A stretch of DNA of 61,168 bases from assembly GCA_031295385.1 (NCBI GenBank), contig JAUMOL010000021.1:1-61168 (forward strand), written 5' to 3'. Shown here in pieces: positions 17,886-25,938 of this stretch. The position numbers were made by a program, and so were the translations under genes. The DNA comes from Collinsella sp. (GTDB lineage: Bacteria; Actinomycetota; Coriobacteriia; Coriobacteriales; Coriobacteriaceae). The notes beneath the pieces are model-generated. The model worked only from the letters and a program-made list of their open reading frames with translations, was not told the DNA's origin and did not search any database. Positions within the stretch are counted from its first letter, which is position 1. Every line of letters starts with the position of its first letter.

Positions 17886-19253
17886 ATGGCGGAATTCAAA
17901 TCGAGTGCTACAGACAGCGGTGCCGTTGAGTCAGTACCGACGCAGGCGTTCGACGTGGTCGTTATCGGCGGCGGACCTGCCGGCATGGCGGCCGCGCTGG
18001 CCGCGCATAAGGCAGGCGCACGCGTGGCCATCGTGGAGCGCGAGCAACACCTGGGCGGCATCCTGCGCCAGTGCATCCACCCCGGTTTTGGTCTTTCGCA
18101 CTTTAAGCAGGAGCTCACCGGTCCCGAGTACGCGCAGCGCTTTATCGACCAGGTGCACGCAACCGACATTGTGCTGTTCCTGAACAGCATGGTGATTGGG
18201 ATTGATTCAGGCGAGTGCGCGTCGGGTGCAGACGAGAACGCAGAAGATGGCGTCACCCATACCGTCACGCTCATGAGCCGTGACGGCATGCTGCAGCTCA
18301 CCGGATGTGCGGTCGTCCTTGCCATGGGGTGCCGCGAGCGCACGCGCAGTGAGATCAAGATCCCTGGCAGCCGCCCCGCCGGCGTGTTTACGGCCGGCCT
18401 GGCGCAGCGATACATCAATATCGAAAACCTCAAGCCCGGCTCGCGCGCCGTCATTTTGGGCTCGGGCGACATCGGGCTGATCATGGCGCGCCGCTGCACG
18501 CTCGAGGGGATTTCGGTCGAGGGCGTGTACGAGCTCATGCCGTACGCCAACGGTCTGCGCCGCAACGTCAAGAACTGCCTGGACGACTTTGGCATTCCGC
18601 TGCACCTGTCCACCACGGTCACGAGCATGATCGGGCACGACCGCGTGGAAGCCGTCGAGGTGAGCCAGGTCGACGAGCACCTGGCGCCCATTCCGGGAAC
18701 CGAGCGCATTGTTCCGTGCGACACGCTGCTGCTTTCGGTGGGCTTGATTCCCGAGAACGAGCTTTCGGTGGGCGCGGGCGTTGAACTTGACCCGCGCACG
18801 CGCGGCGCCGTGGTTGACCAGAGCCTGCAAACGGGCGTGCCGGGCATCTTTGCCTGCGGCAACGTGCTGCACGTGCACGACCTGGCCGACAACGTAACAA
18901 CCGAGTCCGAGCGCGCCGGCGCAGCCGCGGCGGCGTACGCGCTGGGGACCGGCGCGGGCGCCGTTCCGGACTGCGAACTCACCGTCTCCCCTGCCGGCGT
19001 TGCGGGATACGCGCAGCCGGGACGCATTACGACCGTGGCACTCACCAAGCTCAACTTCCGCGTGCGCCGGCCAGTCAATGCCGCCTGCGTGAGGATCTTG
19101 GCCGACGGCGAGGAACTGTTCGTCGGCAAGGTCCGCGCGTTTAAGCCGAGCGTTATGGAAAGCTTCCCGCTACCGGCAAAGGTGATTCAGCATGCGCTCG
19201 ACCTAGGTGCTAGCGAGATTATCCTATCTGTCGATCCCGTTGAGGAGGCGTAG
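17886..19253 (+). CDS. NAD(P)/FAD-dependent oxidoreductase (GlpB-like)
   Basis: 455 residues, start ATG 17886, one base after the upstream stop. A two-dinucleotide-binding fold is visible: VVVIGGGPAGMAAALAAHKAG for FAD near residue 25, and AVILGSGDIGLIMARRC for NAD(P) near residue 195. IFACGNVLHVHDLADNV is the typical second FAD contact. The protein lacks the CxxC redox disulfide of thioredoxin reductases. It is expected to form an electron-transfer complex with the GlpA-like protein and the DUF1667 protein. Partners and acceptor are inferred from gene order only. Confidence 0.82.
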   Translation: MAEFKSSATDSGAVESVPTQAFDVVVIGGGPAGMAAALAAHKAGARVAIVEREQHLGGILRQCIHPGFGLSHFKQELTGPEYAQRFIDQVHATDIVLFLNSMVIGIDSGECASGADENAEDGVTHTVTLMSRDGMLQLTGCAVVLAMGCRERTRSEIKIPGSRPAGVFTAGLAQRYINIENLKPGSRAVILGSGDIGLIMARRCTLEGISVEGVYELMPYANGLRRNVKNCLDDFGIPLHLSTTVTSMIGHDRVEAVEVSQVDEHLAPIPGTERIVPCDTLLLSVGLIPENELSVGAGVELDPRTRGAVVDQSLQTGVPGIFACGNVLHVHDLADNVTTESERAGAAAAAYALGTGAGAVPDCELTVSPAGVAGYAQPGRITTVALTKLNFRVRRPVNAACVRILADGEELFVGKVRAFKPSVMESFPLPAKVIQHALDLGASEIILSVDPVEEA

Positions 19254-19257
19254 AGCC

Positions 19258-19668
19258 ATGAGCACGAACGCGATCGAGACGCTCAAATTCAACTGCACGA
19301 CCTGCCCATCCGAATGCCTTCTGACCGTAGAGGTGGAGCGCGACGCCAATGGCGCCGTGGTGGAAGTGCGCTCCGTAACCGGCAACAACTGCCCGCGCGG
19401 CGATAAATTCGCACATCAGGAGCTCACCTGTCCCATGCGCGTGCTCACGACGACCGTGGCCGTCTCCGGCGGCGACGAAGCACTGCTCCCCGTGCGCACG
19501 GCCGAAGCCATCCCGCTGGCGCTCCACGCCCAAGCCATGGACCTCATCCGCGGCCTAGTCGTCAACGCCCCCATCCGCATGGGCAACGTCGTGCTGAAGG
19601 ACCTCCTCAACACCAACATCGACCTAATCGCCAGCATGGATATCGACCGAGCCCAAGTAGCTAATTAG
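19258..19668 (+). CDS. DUF1667 domain protein
   Basis: About 136 residues. It carries FNCTTCPSECLLTVEVE near the N-terminus and GNNCPRGDKFAHQELTCPMRVLTTTV further on, giving four conserved cysteines able to bind a metal or Fe-S cluster. This is the DUF1667 pattern, whose genes almost always follow the GlpA/GlpB-like pair. The start at ATG 19258 follows GGAGGCG and lies 4 bases after the upstream stop. It probably belongs to the glycerol-3-phosphate dehydrogenase complex as an electron-transfer or assembly subunit; biochemical evidence for the family is thin. Confidence 0.85.
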   Translation: MSTNAIETLKFNCTTCPSECLLTVEVERDANGAVVEVRSVTGNNCPRGDKFAHQELTCPMRVLTTTVAVSGGDEALLPVRTAEAIPLALHAQAMDLIRGLVVNAPIRMGNVVLKDLLNTNIDLIASMDIDRAQVAN

Positions 19669-19716
19669 GGACGGGGCACTTTTAGCTACTCCACCATCCG
19701 CCCGGTCCTCCTCCGC

Positions 19717-19783
19717 AGTTGCGGTGAAATACGGACTGTTTTATGGCTTCAGGCCGCTAAACAGTCCGTATTTCACCGCAACT
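19717..19783. repeat. 67-bp palindromic repeat, copy 1
   Basis: Perfect 25-bp arms that open AGTTGCGGTGAAATACGG on the left and close CCGTATTTCACCGCAACT on the right, with a 17-base loop containing a small secondary stem. Same length and ends as the copies at 21252, 36582, 59102 and 60384. It lies between convergent-free gene ends in the DUF1667 / M24 gap. Confidence 0.9.
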
Positions 19784-19810
19784 TATGAGGGCCGCATGGG
19801 ATGCAAAGGA

Positions 19811-19854
19811 GCGTCCCAAGGTGCCGGCATAAAAGGAACGTCCCTATGTGCCGG
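19811..19854. repeat. Short degenerate direct repeat
   Basis: GCGTCCCAAGGTGCCGG (19811) is followed by ACGTCCCTATGTGCCGG (19838). An inverse relative, GGGACGGGGCAC, follows the DUF1667 stop at about 19670. Intergenic debris or a repeat family, lying just before the M24 peptidase start. Confidence 0.4.
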
Positions 19855-19895
19855 GCTTGGGATACCATGGTGGCACCCTAGCGAAAGGACGATGT

Positions 19896-20984
19896 ATGGC
19901 ACATGTCGATGATCAGCGTGTGGCGCGCGTGCTCGATGCACTCGAGGCTCAGCACCCCGGCGCGCAGCTACTCGTAAACGACCCGTGGTCGATCTACTAC
20001 CTGACCGGTTTTTATGCCGATATGTTCGAGCGTTTTTGCGGCGTGCTGCTCGCACGCGATAGCGAGCCTGTGGTCTTGGTCAACGCGCTGCATCAGCTGC
20101 CCGAGCACGACAATGCCCACGTGGCCTATCACACCGATACTGACGTCGTGGCCGACGCCATCGTTCGTGAGGTCGATCCGAACAAACCACTCGGCATCGA
20201 CACCGTCATGCGTTCCGGCTTTTTGATGCCCCTCATGGAGCGTCACGCCGCGAGCGAGTTCTTCCTAGGCGACTTTGCCGTCACCGCCGCACGCACCTAC
20301 AAAGACGCTACCGAGCAGGAGCTTATGCGCGTGTCCTCGGCAGCCAACGACGCCGTGATGGCCGACGCGATCAAGCTCGTCCACGAAGGTGTAACGGAGC
20401 GCGAAATTGCCGATCAGATGCTCGGTCTGTACCGCAAGAACGGCTGCGAGGGCTTTAGCTTTCCACCCATCGTGAGCTTTGGCGCCAACGCCGGCGACCC
20501 GCACCACGAGCCCGACGATACGGTACTCAAGCGCGGCGACGTGGTGCTGTTCGACATTGGCGGGCGCCATCGCAACTACTGCTCGGACATGACACGCACG
20601 TTCTTTTGGGGCGAGCCGGACGATGAGACCGCACGCATCTACGACATCGTTCGCCGCGCCAACGAGGCCGCCGAGGCGCTCATCGCACCGGGCGTTCGCA
20701 TGTGCGACCTGGACCGTGCCGCGCGCGACGTGATTGAGGACGCAGGCTATGGGCAGTACTTTACGCATCGCCTGGGACACTCGATCGGCTTGCAGGACCA
20801 CGAGCCAGGCGACGTTTCACTCGTCAACGAGCAAGTCGTAGAGCCGGGCATGACGTTCTCCATCGAGCCGGGCATCTACCTCCCCGGCCGCACCGGCGTC
20901 CGCATCGAGGACTTGGCCCTAGTTACCGAGTCCGGCGTCGAGATTCTCAACGCATACCCCCACGATCTGGTCCGCCTAGACTAG
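19896..20984 (+). CDS. M24 family metallopeptidase (Xaa-Pro aminopeptidase/dipeptidase)
   Basis: 362 residues, start ATG 19896 with GAAAGGA upstream (the frame extends to 19848 without a better site). The N-terminal creatinase-like domain contains WSIYYLTGFYADMFER. The C-terminal pita-bread domain supplies the metal ligands: VLFDIGGRHRNYCSDMTRTFF (two Asp), HRLGHSIGLQDHEPGDV (His), EPGIYLPGRTGVRIED (two Glu). Such enzymes remove the residue N-terminal to proline from peptides in the cytoplasm, with two Mn or Co ions. A strong terminator follows at 21063. It appears to be a single-gene unit. Confidence 0.9.
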   Translation: MAHVDDQRVARVLDALEAQHPGAQLLVNDPWSIYYLTGFYADMFERFCGVLLARDSEPVVLVNALHQLPEHDNAHVAYHTDTDVVADAIVREVDPNKPLGIDTVMRSGFLMPLMERHAASEFFLGDFAVTAARTYKDATEQELMRVSSAANDAVMADAIKLVHEGVTEREIADQMLGLYRKNGCEGFSFPPIVSFGANAGDPHHEPDDTVLKRGDVVLFDIGGRHRNYCSDMTRTFFWGEPDDETARIYDIVRRANEAAEALIAPGVRMCDLDRAARDVIEDAGYGQYFTHRLGHSIGLQDHEPGDVSLVNEQVVEPGMTFSIEPGIYLPGRTGVRIEDLALVTESGVEILNAYPHDLVRLD

Positions 20985-20987
20985 GCA

Positions 20988-21018
20988 ATGCGGCAAAGGG
21001 GCGGCCCCTTTGCCGCAT
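20988..21018 (+). repeat. Perfect 14-bp-stem hairpin after the M24 gene
   Basis: ATGCGGCAAAGGGG, a three-base loop, then CCCCTTTGCCGCAT, beginning 4 bases after the stop codon. There is no T tract. It may stabilise the mRNA 3' end or assist termination at the hairpin 45 bases later. Confidence 0.6.
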
Positions 21019-21043
21019 CCCACCAAAACCGCGCCACAAAAAC

Positions 21044-21180
21044 GGCCTATCTACTACGTTTAACCCGCATGGGTCGACCATGCGGGTCTTTTTTAGAACC
21101 AGCAAGCCATCTACCTGCGGTTTTAATATCGCGATGTTCCGTGTGCTCGAGGGTAGTCGGTAAAACGTAGTAGATAGGCC
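21044..21180. repeat. 18-bp perfect inverted repeat pair enclosing a terminator
   Basis: GGCCTATCTACTACGTTT (21044-21061) and its exact reverse complement (21163-21180) bracket 101 bases that include the terminator at 21063. The outer sequences differ. It may be a small mobile or recombined element. Confidence 0.65.
21063..21093 (+). terminator. Rho-independent terminator of the M24 peptidase gene
   Basis: Stem ACCCGCATGG / CCATGCGGGT with a 5-base loop, followed by CTTTTTTAG on the plus strand. Confidence 0.9.
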
Positions 21181-21251
21181 CATTTCGTGGCAAGCGAGTC
21201 AACTCGGGGCACAGGGCAGCCAAAAGCCCCGTCCCAAATTGGCTGCTTTTG

Positions 21252-21318
21252 AGTTGCGGTGATATACGGACTGTTTAAGGCTTCTAGCCCATAAAACAGT
21301 CCCCATTTCACCGCAACT
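21252..21318. repeat. 67-bp palindromic repeat, copy 2
   Basis: Same ends (AGTTGCGGTG and CACCGCAACT) and same total length as copy 1, with three mismatched positions in the stem. The loop itself forms GGCT / AGCC. It sits 15 bases beyond the 3' end of folC. Confidence 0.85.
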
Positions 21319-21332
21319 GATGAGGGGATGGA

Positions 21333-22676
21333 TTAGCGGAGCAGGCCGGCTACTTCGCCGGCTAGGGTGATGGTGCCGGCTGCTACGAAGGGCTCACTCG
21401 CGGCATCGAAGGCAGCGAGTGCCTCGGACACGCTCGGGTATACGCCCGCGAGCTTATCGGCGTCCACAAGGGCGGCGAGCTCCTCTGCCGGCAGGGCGCG
21501 ATCGGAATCGGTCTGCGTCACGACCACGCGGGGGAACGCCGGAACCAGAACGTCAACGATGCCCGCCACGTCCTTGTCGGCCAGCGCAGCGCACAGTAGC
21601 GTGGGTCGATTCTCTACGCACGGATCGATCTCGTCCAGCGCGCTTACAAAGTTCTCGCAGCTCTGGGGGTTATGACAGGCGTCAATCAGCTTGAGCGGAT
21701 CAGTTCCCAGCACATCAAAGCGACCCGGCGTGGGACAGCCCATAAGCGACGCATCGAGCTTGTCATGGTCGAGCTCGCGACCCAGATACCCCTCGCAAAG
21801 CATAATCGCGCACGCGACATTCTGCGGCTGATAGGCTGGCTTGACCATGCACGACGTATAGATCGCACGCGGCGTGGTGCAGCTAAACTCAACCGTGTCG
21901 CCCACATGCGCCGGAACCTTAGTCGTGGCATGACTCACCACGAGCGGCACGACGCCGCACTCGCGACAACGGGCATCCATCACGCGCTGAACGCTCGCCT
22001 CATGCGTGCCCTCGCCCAAAACAACCAGGCGCCCAGGCTTAATAACCGCAGCCTTCTCCCCTGCAATGGCCTCGAGCGTGTCGCCCAAAATACGTGTGTG
22101 ATCGAGCCCAATGCCCGTAATGGCAACGGCAACGGGATCGGTCGCACTCGTGGCGTCCCAACGACCGCCCATGCCAACCTCGAGCACGGCAACGTCCACC
22201 GCAGCATCGGCAAACACAACCAGTGCGGCAGCCGTCAGCAGGTCAAACGGCGTGATGGTATAGGCGCGCTCCCCTGCCGACACACGGTGCGCATTCACGC
22301 GACGCCCCGCCTCGACAGCGGCAGAAACGCCACGGGCAAACGCCTCATCGCTCACGACGCGTCCGTCGACCTCCATGCGCTCGGGATAGTGCACAAGCTG
22401 CGGAGACGTATACAGCGCCGTCTTGAGCCCCTCGCCACGCAAGATAGCAGCCGAAAAACGCGTGGTCGATGTCTTGCCATTGGTACCGGCAACCTGAATG
22501 CAATCGAAATACTCATCCGGACGTCCCAGCTCATCGAGCATATCGACAACCGTCTCGAGCAGAGGACCAGCATCCCCAGAAATCCGCCCCGTATCAGCAG
22601 CCAGCCCAACAGCCTCATCAAACGAAAGCAACTCAAACGAGAAAGGAACGACATACGACCCAGAACGCTTAGCCAT
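21333..22676 (-). CDS. folC: Bifunctional folylpolyglutamate/dihydrofolate synthase
   Basis: About 447 residues. The Mur-ligase-type ATP site appears as VAGTNGKTSTTRFSAAIL near residue 60. FolC-specific blocks follow: TSPQLVHYPERMEVDG, then DVAVLEVGMGGRWDATSA and ITGIGLDHTRILGDTLEAIAGEKAAVIKPG, and a C-terminal IDACHNPQSCENF (variant of the DGAHNP motif). It adds glutamate to dihydropteroate and to reduced folates in the cytoplasm. The start is ATG 22676 with GAGGGGA upstream; the open frame extends to 22733 through the probable valS terminator, which argues for the shorter protein. It follows valS on the same strand. Confidence 0.93.
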   Translation of the reverse strand: MAKRSGSYVVPFSFELLSFDEAVGLAADTGRISGDAGPLLETVVDMLDELGRPDEYFDCIQVAGTNGKTSTTRFSAAILRGEGLKTALYTSPQLVHYPERMEVDGRVVSDEAFARGVSAAVEAGRRVNAHRVSAGERAYTITPFDLLTAAALVVFADAAVDVAVLEVGMGGRWDATSATDPVAVAITGIGLDHTRILGDTLEAIAGEKAAVIKPGRLVVLGEGTHEASVQRVMDARCRECGVVPLVVSHATTKVPAHVGDTVEFSCTTPRAIYTSCMVKPAYQPQNVACAIMLCEGYLGRELDHDKLDASLMGCPTPGRFDVLGTDPLKLIDACHNPQSCENFVSALDEIDPCVENRPTLLCAALADKDVAGIVDVLVPAFPRVVVTQTDSDRALPAEELAALVDADKLAGVYPSVSEALAAFDAASEPFVAAGTITLAGEVAGLLR

Positions 22677-22699
22677 AACCCAAAGTCCCCTCAACATAA

Positions 22700-22731
22700 A
22701 AAGAGGCCCGAATCGACAACGAGCCCCTCCC
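22700..22731 (-). terminator. Probable terminator between valS and folC
   Basis: On the minus strand GAGGGGCTCG pairs with CGGGCCTC (2-base bulge), followed by TTTTTATG. It lies 25 bases upstream of the folC start, so it ends or attenuates valS read-through. Confidence 0.65.
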
Positions 22732-22835
22732 ATTCAAAATATCAGCCAAACACCGCTTTGCAGCGACCTCAAGGCCACAACCCAGTGGCACCAACTAACC
22801 AGTTGCAAACGACCACGTAACCGCACTAGGAGCTG

Positions 22836-22936
22836 CCCGATGCTTTGCTCGCCGCAAGTTCCGCACGCAAAGGACAGCACTTAATGTGCTGTCCGTCTTG
22901 CGCAGGACTGTCCGCAGCGGAGAGCAAAGCATCGGG
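22836..22936 (+). repeat. Structured repeat element, copy A (nested hairpin)
   Basis: Outer stem CCCGATGCTTTGCTC / GAGCAAAGCATCGGG (15 bp, then CCGC/GCGG), inner stem GGACAGCAC / GTGCTGTCC closing a TTAAT loop. Unpaired segments TTCCGCACG (left) and CAGGACTGTCCG (right) match the copy at 25672 in opposite orientation, while stem sequences differ in a compensating way. It lies between valS and folC. Confidence 0.8.
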
Positions 22937-22955
22937 ACGCGTCCCCAAGTTAGAC

Positions 22956-25652
22956 CTACGAGAAGTCAGCAACCTGCGAGGTCAGCGCCGCCAGGATCTC
23001 CTTGAGCTCAGCTGCACGGTCCCTCTTCTTCTGGACCACGGCAGGCGCGGCCTTGGCCACAAAGCCCTCGTTGGCCAGCGTCTTCTCGCAGCCGGCGAGC
23101 TCCTTCTGGGCCGCGGCAATCTCCTTCTCCAGGCGCGCCTTCTCGGCCGAAAGATCAACCTTGCCCTCGAGCACCACAAAGACCTCGACGCCGCCATCAA
23201 CCACGGCGATGCTCGCAGCCGGCTTCTCGACGTCGGTACCCATGACCAGCGAAGCGGTGTTAGCCAGCGGCTCAATGGTCGAGCGCAGGCTCTCGAGCTT
23301 CTCGATATCCTCGGCACCGGCGCGCACGACCACGTCGAGCTCGGCCTTGGGGCTCAAGCGATAACGCGAACGCGTGGCGCGGGCGGCGGAAACGACGGCG
23401 CGGCACAGCTCAAACGCGCGCTCGGCGTCCTCGTCGACATACTTGGCATAGTTGGCGGGCTCAGGCCACTTGGCGATCATGAGCGCCTCGGCGCGGTCAA
23501 CGTTGCCCTCGGCGTCCAGATCGAGCACGCTCGCCGGCATGTTGTCCCAGATCTCCTCGGTGACAAACGGCATAAGCGGGTGCATCAGGCGAATGGAGGT
23601 GTCGAGCACAAAGATCAGGTTGCGCTGCGCCTGCAGACGGCCCTCGCCCTTCAGGCGGGCCTTGGTGACCTCGACGTACCAGTCGCAAACCTCGTTCCAG
23701 AAGAACTGCTGCACGCCGCGGGCCATATCGCCAAAGGTGTAGTTCTCAATACCCTCGGTGACCATCTTCACGGCCTTGGCCAGGCGGCTGAACATCCAGG
23801 CGTCGGCCGGCGTCTCAACGACGGGCTCGCCGGGCGTGTAGCCCTCCATGTTCATAAGCAGGAAGCGGCTGGCGTTCCAAATCTTGGTCACAAACGACTT
23901 GGCCTGGTCGGTACGCGGGCTGTCGATGAGCTTCTTAGTCTTCTTGTCGATGTTCGCGTCGAACTTGACGTCCTGGTTGTTGGTGCACAGCGTCAGCAGG
24001 TTGTAACGCATGGCGTCGGCGCCGTACATACCGATGAGGTCCATGGGGTCAACGCCGTTGCCCTTGGACTTGGACATGCGGCTGCCGTCCTTGGCCAGAA
24101 TCGTCGGGTAGATGACGACGTCCTTAAACGGCACCTCGTCCAGGAAGTACAGCGAGCTCATGACCATGCGGGCAACCCACAGCGCGATGATGTCGCGCGC
24201 GGTGACGAGCGCCGTCGTGGGGTGATGCCCCTCGAGCAGCTCCGGCTTTTGCGGCCAGCCCTGCGTGGCGAAGGTCCACAGCTGCGAGCTGAACCAGGTG
24301 TCCAGCACGTTCTCGTCCTGATGCACATGATGGCCGCCGCACTTGGGGCACACATCGGTGTCCTCGGTAAGAGCGTCCTCCCAGCCGCAGTCCTCGCAGT
24401 AGAACACGGGGATGCGGTGGCCCCACCACAGCTGGCGGCTAATGCACCAGTCCTTAAGGTTCTCCATCCAGGTGGTGTAGGTCTGCGTCCAGCGCGCGGG
24501 GTGGAAGGTAACCTTACCGGAGTTAACGGCGTCAAGCGCCGGCCCCTTGAGCTTGTCAACGGCCACGAACCACTGCTCGGACAGCCACGGCTCAAGCGCG
24601 GCGTCGCAGCGGTAGCAGTGCATGACGGAGTGATCAAGGTCCTCGACGTGATCGAGCAGGTCGTGCTCCTCGAACCACTTGATGACGGCCTCGCGGCACT
24701 CGTCGCGGTTCATGCCGGTGAACTCGCCGTAGCCCTCGACGACCACCGCGTGCTCGTCGAAGATATTGATCTGCGGCAGGTCGTGGGCCTGACCCATGGC
24801 GTAGTCGTTGGGGTCGTGAGCAGGCGTTACCTTGACGAAGCCGGAGCCAAAGTTGGCGTCGACATGCCAATCCTCAAAGATGGGGATCTCACGGTCGACG
24901 ATGGGAAGCTTGACGGTCTTGCCCACGAAGGCGGCCTTCTCAGGGTCCTTCGGGGAAACGGCGACGCCCGTGTCACCGAGCATGGTCTCGGGGCGCGTGG
25001 TGGCGACGACGATATAGTCCTGGCCGTTGACCGGCTCGGTCAGCGGGTAGCGCAGGTGCCACAGATGGCCCTTCTCGTCCTTGTACTCGGCCTCGTCGTC
25101 CGAGATAGCGGTAGTGCAGTTGGGGCACCAGTTGACGATGCGCTTGCCGCGATAGATCAGACCGTCGTGGTACCAGTCGCAGAAGACCTTGCGCACGGCC
25201 TGGGCATAGTCCTCGTCCATGGTAAAGCGCTCGTTATCGAAGTCGACGGAGCAGCCCATGCGCTTGATCTGCTCGACGATGATACCGCCGTACTCGTGGG
25301 TCCAGTCCCAGCAGGCGTCGACAAACTTGTCGCGACCAATCTCCAGGCGGCTGATGCCCTCGCTCTTGAGCTTCTTGTCGACCTTGGTCTGCGTGGCGAT
25401 ACCGGCGTGGTCGGTGCCCAGCACCCAGCGCGTGGACTTGCCGCGCATGCGGGCCATACGGACAATGGCATCCTGGATGGAGTCATCGGTGGCGTGGCCC
25501 ATGTGGAGCTTGCCAGTCACGTTGGGAGGCGGAATGGTGACGGTGCAGTCGCCCACGCCCTCATGGCGCTTGTAGTAGCCGCCGTCGAGCCACTTCTGCA
25601 GGATCGCCGGCTCGTTGGTCGACGGATCGTAGTTCTTGGGCATTTCTTCCAT
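22956..25652 (-). CDS. valS: Valine--tRNA ligase
   Basis: About 898 residues. A class I synthetase with the HIGH box as PPPNVTGKLHMGH (residues 41-53), valyl-specific MWFS-type core blocks (QLWWGHRIPVFYCEDCGW), the KMSKS box as GSRMSKSKGNGVDP, and the C-terminal anticodon domain. The last ~80 residues form the Arg/Glu-rich coiled coil typical of ValRS (KARLEKEIAAAQKEL). The start is taken as ATG 25652 (MEEMPKNYDP) after GGGAGAG; ATG 25643 is possible. It charges tRNA-Val and edits threonine. Two copies of a structured repeat element flank the gene, one 20 bases upstream of its start. Confidence 0.96.
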   Translation of the reverse strand: MEEMPKNYDPSTNEPAILQKWLDGGYYKRHEGVGDCTVTIPPPNVTGKLHMGHATDDSIQDAIVRMARMRGKSTRWVLGTDHAGIATQTKVDKKLKSEGISRLEIGRDKFVDACWDWTHEYGGIIVEQIKRMGCSVDFDNERFTMDEDYAQAVRKVFCDWYHDGLIYRGKRIVNWCPNCTTAISDDEAEYKDEKGHLWHLRYPLTEPVNGQDYIVVATTRPETMLGDTGVAVSPKDPEKAAFVGKTVKLPIVDREIPIFEDWHVDANFGSGFVKVTPAHDPNDYAMGQAHDLPQINIFDEHAVVVEGYGEFTGMNRDECREAVIKWFEEHDLLDHVEDLDHSVMHCYRCDAALEPWLSEQWFVAVDKLKGPALDAVNSGKVTFHPARWTQTYTTWMENLKDWCISRQLWWGHRIPVFYCEDCGWEDALTEDTDVCPKCGGHHVHQDENVLDTWFSSQLWTFATQGWPQKPELLEGHHPTTALVTARDIIALWVARMVMSSLYFLDEVPFKDVVIYPTILAKDGSRMSKSKGNGVDPMDLIGMYGADAMRYNLLTLCTNNQDVKFDANIDKKTKKLIDSPRTDQAKSFVTKIWNASRFLLMNMEGYTPGEPVVETPADAWMFSRLAKAVKMVTEGIENYTFGDMARGVQQFFWNEVCDWYVEVTKARLKGEGRLQAQRNLIFVLDTSIRLMHPLMPFVTEEIWDNMPASVLDLDAEGNVDRAEALMIAKWPEPANYAKYVDEDAERAFELCRAVVSAARATRSRYRLSPKAELDVVVRAGAEDIEKLESLRSTIEPLANTASLVMGTDVEKPAASIAVVDGGVEVFVVLEGKVDLSAEKARLEKEIAAAQKELAGCEKTLANEGFVAKAAPAVVQKKRDRAAELKEILAALTSQVADFS

Positions 25653-25671
25653 ATATCTCTCCCGTCCCGCC

Positions 25672-25787
25672 GGGGAGGAATGTAGGCCCGATTTTCGCTC
25701 GGTCAGGTCCTGGGCTCGCTCGAAGACCACATTAAGTGGTCTTCGGCTCGTGCGGAATCTACGAAAATCGGGCCTACATTCCTCCCC
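25672..25787 (-). repeat. Structured repeat element, copy B (nested hairpin)
   Basis: A 26-bp perfect outer stem (25672-25697 with 25762-25787) contains the same CCCGAT / ATCGGG as copy A. The inner stem GAAGACCAC / GTGGTCTTC closes the same TTAAT loop, with TTCCGCACG and CCAGGACCTGACCG at the matching positions. Reads in the valS sense and ends 20 bases before the valS start, so it would form part of the valS leader RNA. Confidence 0.8.
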
Positions 25788-25881
25788 TTAGGTATCGATT
25801 ACTTCAGTCTGATATGACTTCGCTGAGGCTTAAACAACCACACAGAATAACACAGGTAGTTGGGGTTATTGCGTATATATA

Positions 25882-25917
25882 AAATAGCCTCCGGCCGCGG
25901 GTGGTCGGAGGCTATTT
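25882..25917 (-). terminator. Rho-independent terminator of clpX
   Basis: 12-bp stem AAATAGCCTCCG / CGGAGGCTATTT, 12-base loop, T-rich continuation on the minus strand. It lies 22 bases after the clpX stop. Confidence 0.9.
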
Positions 25918-25938
25918 GCAAACAGGTTTTAGGCAGGT

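Noticed and set aside
17318..19129. 603-codon minus-strand frame opposite the GlpA/GlpB-like genes
   Set aside because: Ser/Arg/Pro-rich shadow of two well-supported plus-strand genes.
22845..25685. Long plus-strand open frame opposite valS (946 codons)
   Set aside because: It is the antisense shadow of valS in GC-rich DNA; its translation has no family signature.
22956..25730. T-box leader for valS
   Set aside because: The upstream structured element lacks the conserved T-box sequence and the specifier architecture, and a second copy sits in the opposite sense downstream.
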